In this document: in pieces, positions 10,858-10,925 of the stretch
Numbering within the stretch: the stretch's first letter is position 1
How the letters are laid out: the number at the start of each line of letters is the position of its first letter
NCBI GenBank assembly: GCA_026770585.1
Contig: MU646833.1
Span: 95,873 to 106,797 of the forward strand
Direction of reading: 5' to 3'
Length of the DNA stretch: 10,925 nucleotides
Source of the DNA: Baffinella frigidus
Lineage: Eukaryota; Cryptophyceae; Cryptomonadales; Baffinellaceae
Notes under the pieces: generated by a model
The model's input: only the letters and a program-made list of their open reading frames with translations
What the model was told of the DNA's origin: nothing
Database searches by the model: none
Program-made: the position numbers and the translations under genes

Positions 10858-10886
10858 ATAACTCTCGCGCTGGCATCAAGATCGAG
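10858..10886 (+). pseudogene. Exon E4, copy c, 3' end only
   Basis: After acceptor-like TATTGCAG (ending 10857), NSRAGIKIE is followed by donor GAG|GTTCCA. The Arg-rich first two thirds of E4 are absent. It is cut off soon after by the window end. Confidence 0.6.
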
Positions 10887-10897
10887 GTTCCATGCAG

Positions 10898-10925
10898 CAG
10901 AGGAGAGAGAGAGAGGGGGGGGGGG
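10898..10925 (+). repeat. GA microsatellite and G-run at window end
   Basis: GAGGAGAGAGAGAGAG followed by at least ten G. The abrupt homopolymer at the edge may also mark an assembly or contig boundary. Confidence 0.85.

Noticed and set aside
4775-10886. Exon copies as retroposed processed cDNA
   Set aside because: Intron flanks (acceptor tracts, intron starts) are duplicated with the exons and the exon types are not joined to one another.

Overview
This looks like nuclear DNA from a eukaryotic alga with a complex (secondary or tertiary) plastid. Three things point there. First, the one well-supported single-exon gene (minus strand, 1388-1831) encodes a protein with an ER-type signal peptide ending in Ala, a Phe at the predicted +1 position, a transit-like stretch, and then a twin-arginine thylakoid-lumen signal; this layered targeting is known from heterokonts, haptophytes, cryptophytes and peridinin dinoflagellates. 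Second, TTTAGGG-type telomeric repeats are scattered through the interior. Third, the plus-strand coding matter is cut into short pieces bounded by AG/GT splice signals. I cannot name the lineage.

Layout. 1-240 is a G-rich 34-bp minisatellite. 250-1290 is gene-poor and holds a 136-bp terminal-inverted-repeat (TIR) element, two long foldback elements and the first copy of a dispersed hairpin repeat. 1388-1831 (minus) is the thylakoid-lumen precursor. 2360-2740 (plus) is a probable coding exon of a divergent neighbouring gene. 2850-4750 is mostly repeats: hairpin-family copies, a tandem repeat, a truncated TIR element and an 87-nt long-stem foldback.

From 4775 to the end the window carries an unusual series on the plus strand. 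Four short exon types, here called E1 to E4, each occur in several diverged copies, and the copies are almost perfectly sorted by type: E1 (six, 4775-5940), E2 (six, 6391-8025), E3 (an interrupted copy, two long copies and two 3'-end remnants, 7861-9550) and E4 (three, 10322-10886). The only departure from strict order is an E3 remnant at 7861 lying before the last E2 copy. The best copy of each type (5091-5177, 7226-7327, 8781-8852, 10322-10411) is a multiple of three long, is open throughout and is bounded by AG and GT, so all would be symmetric phase-0 exons. The other copies carry stops, frameshifts, lost donors or inserted hairpins. Spliced together with the 2360-2740 exon they would give roughly 244 residues; I do not recognise the family.

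The spacers between copies contain degenerate TTTAGGG tracts (often starting right after an exon's 3' end), TIR elements of about 136-138 bp in at least four full copies, perfect hairpins and palindromes. One exon copy (E2, 6609-6805) is split by a 126-bp TIR element flanked by a TA duplication, and conceptual removal restores the reading frame exactly. The region therefore looks like a gene undergoing repeated local exon duplication and heavy invasion by small non-autonomous elements. Whether the copies are alternative cassettes or debris cannot be decided from sequence alone.
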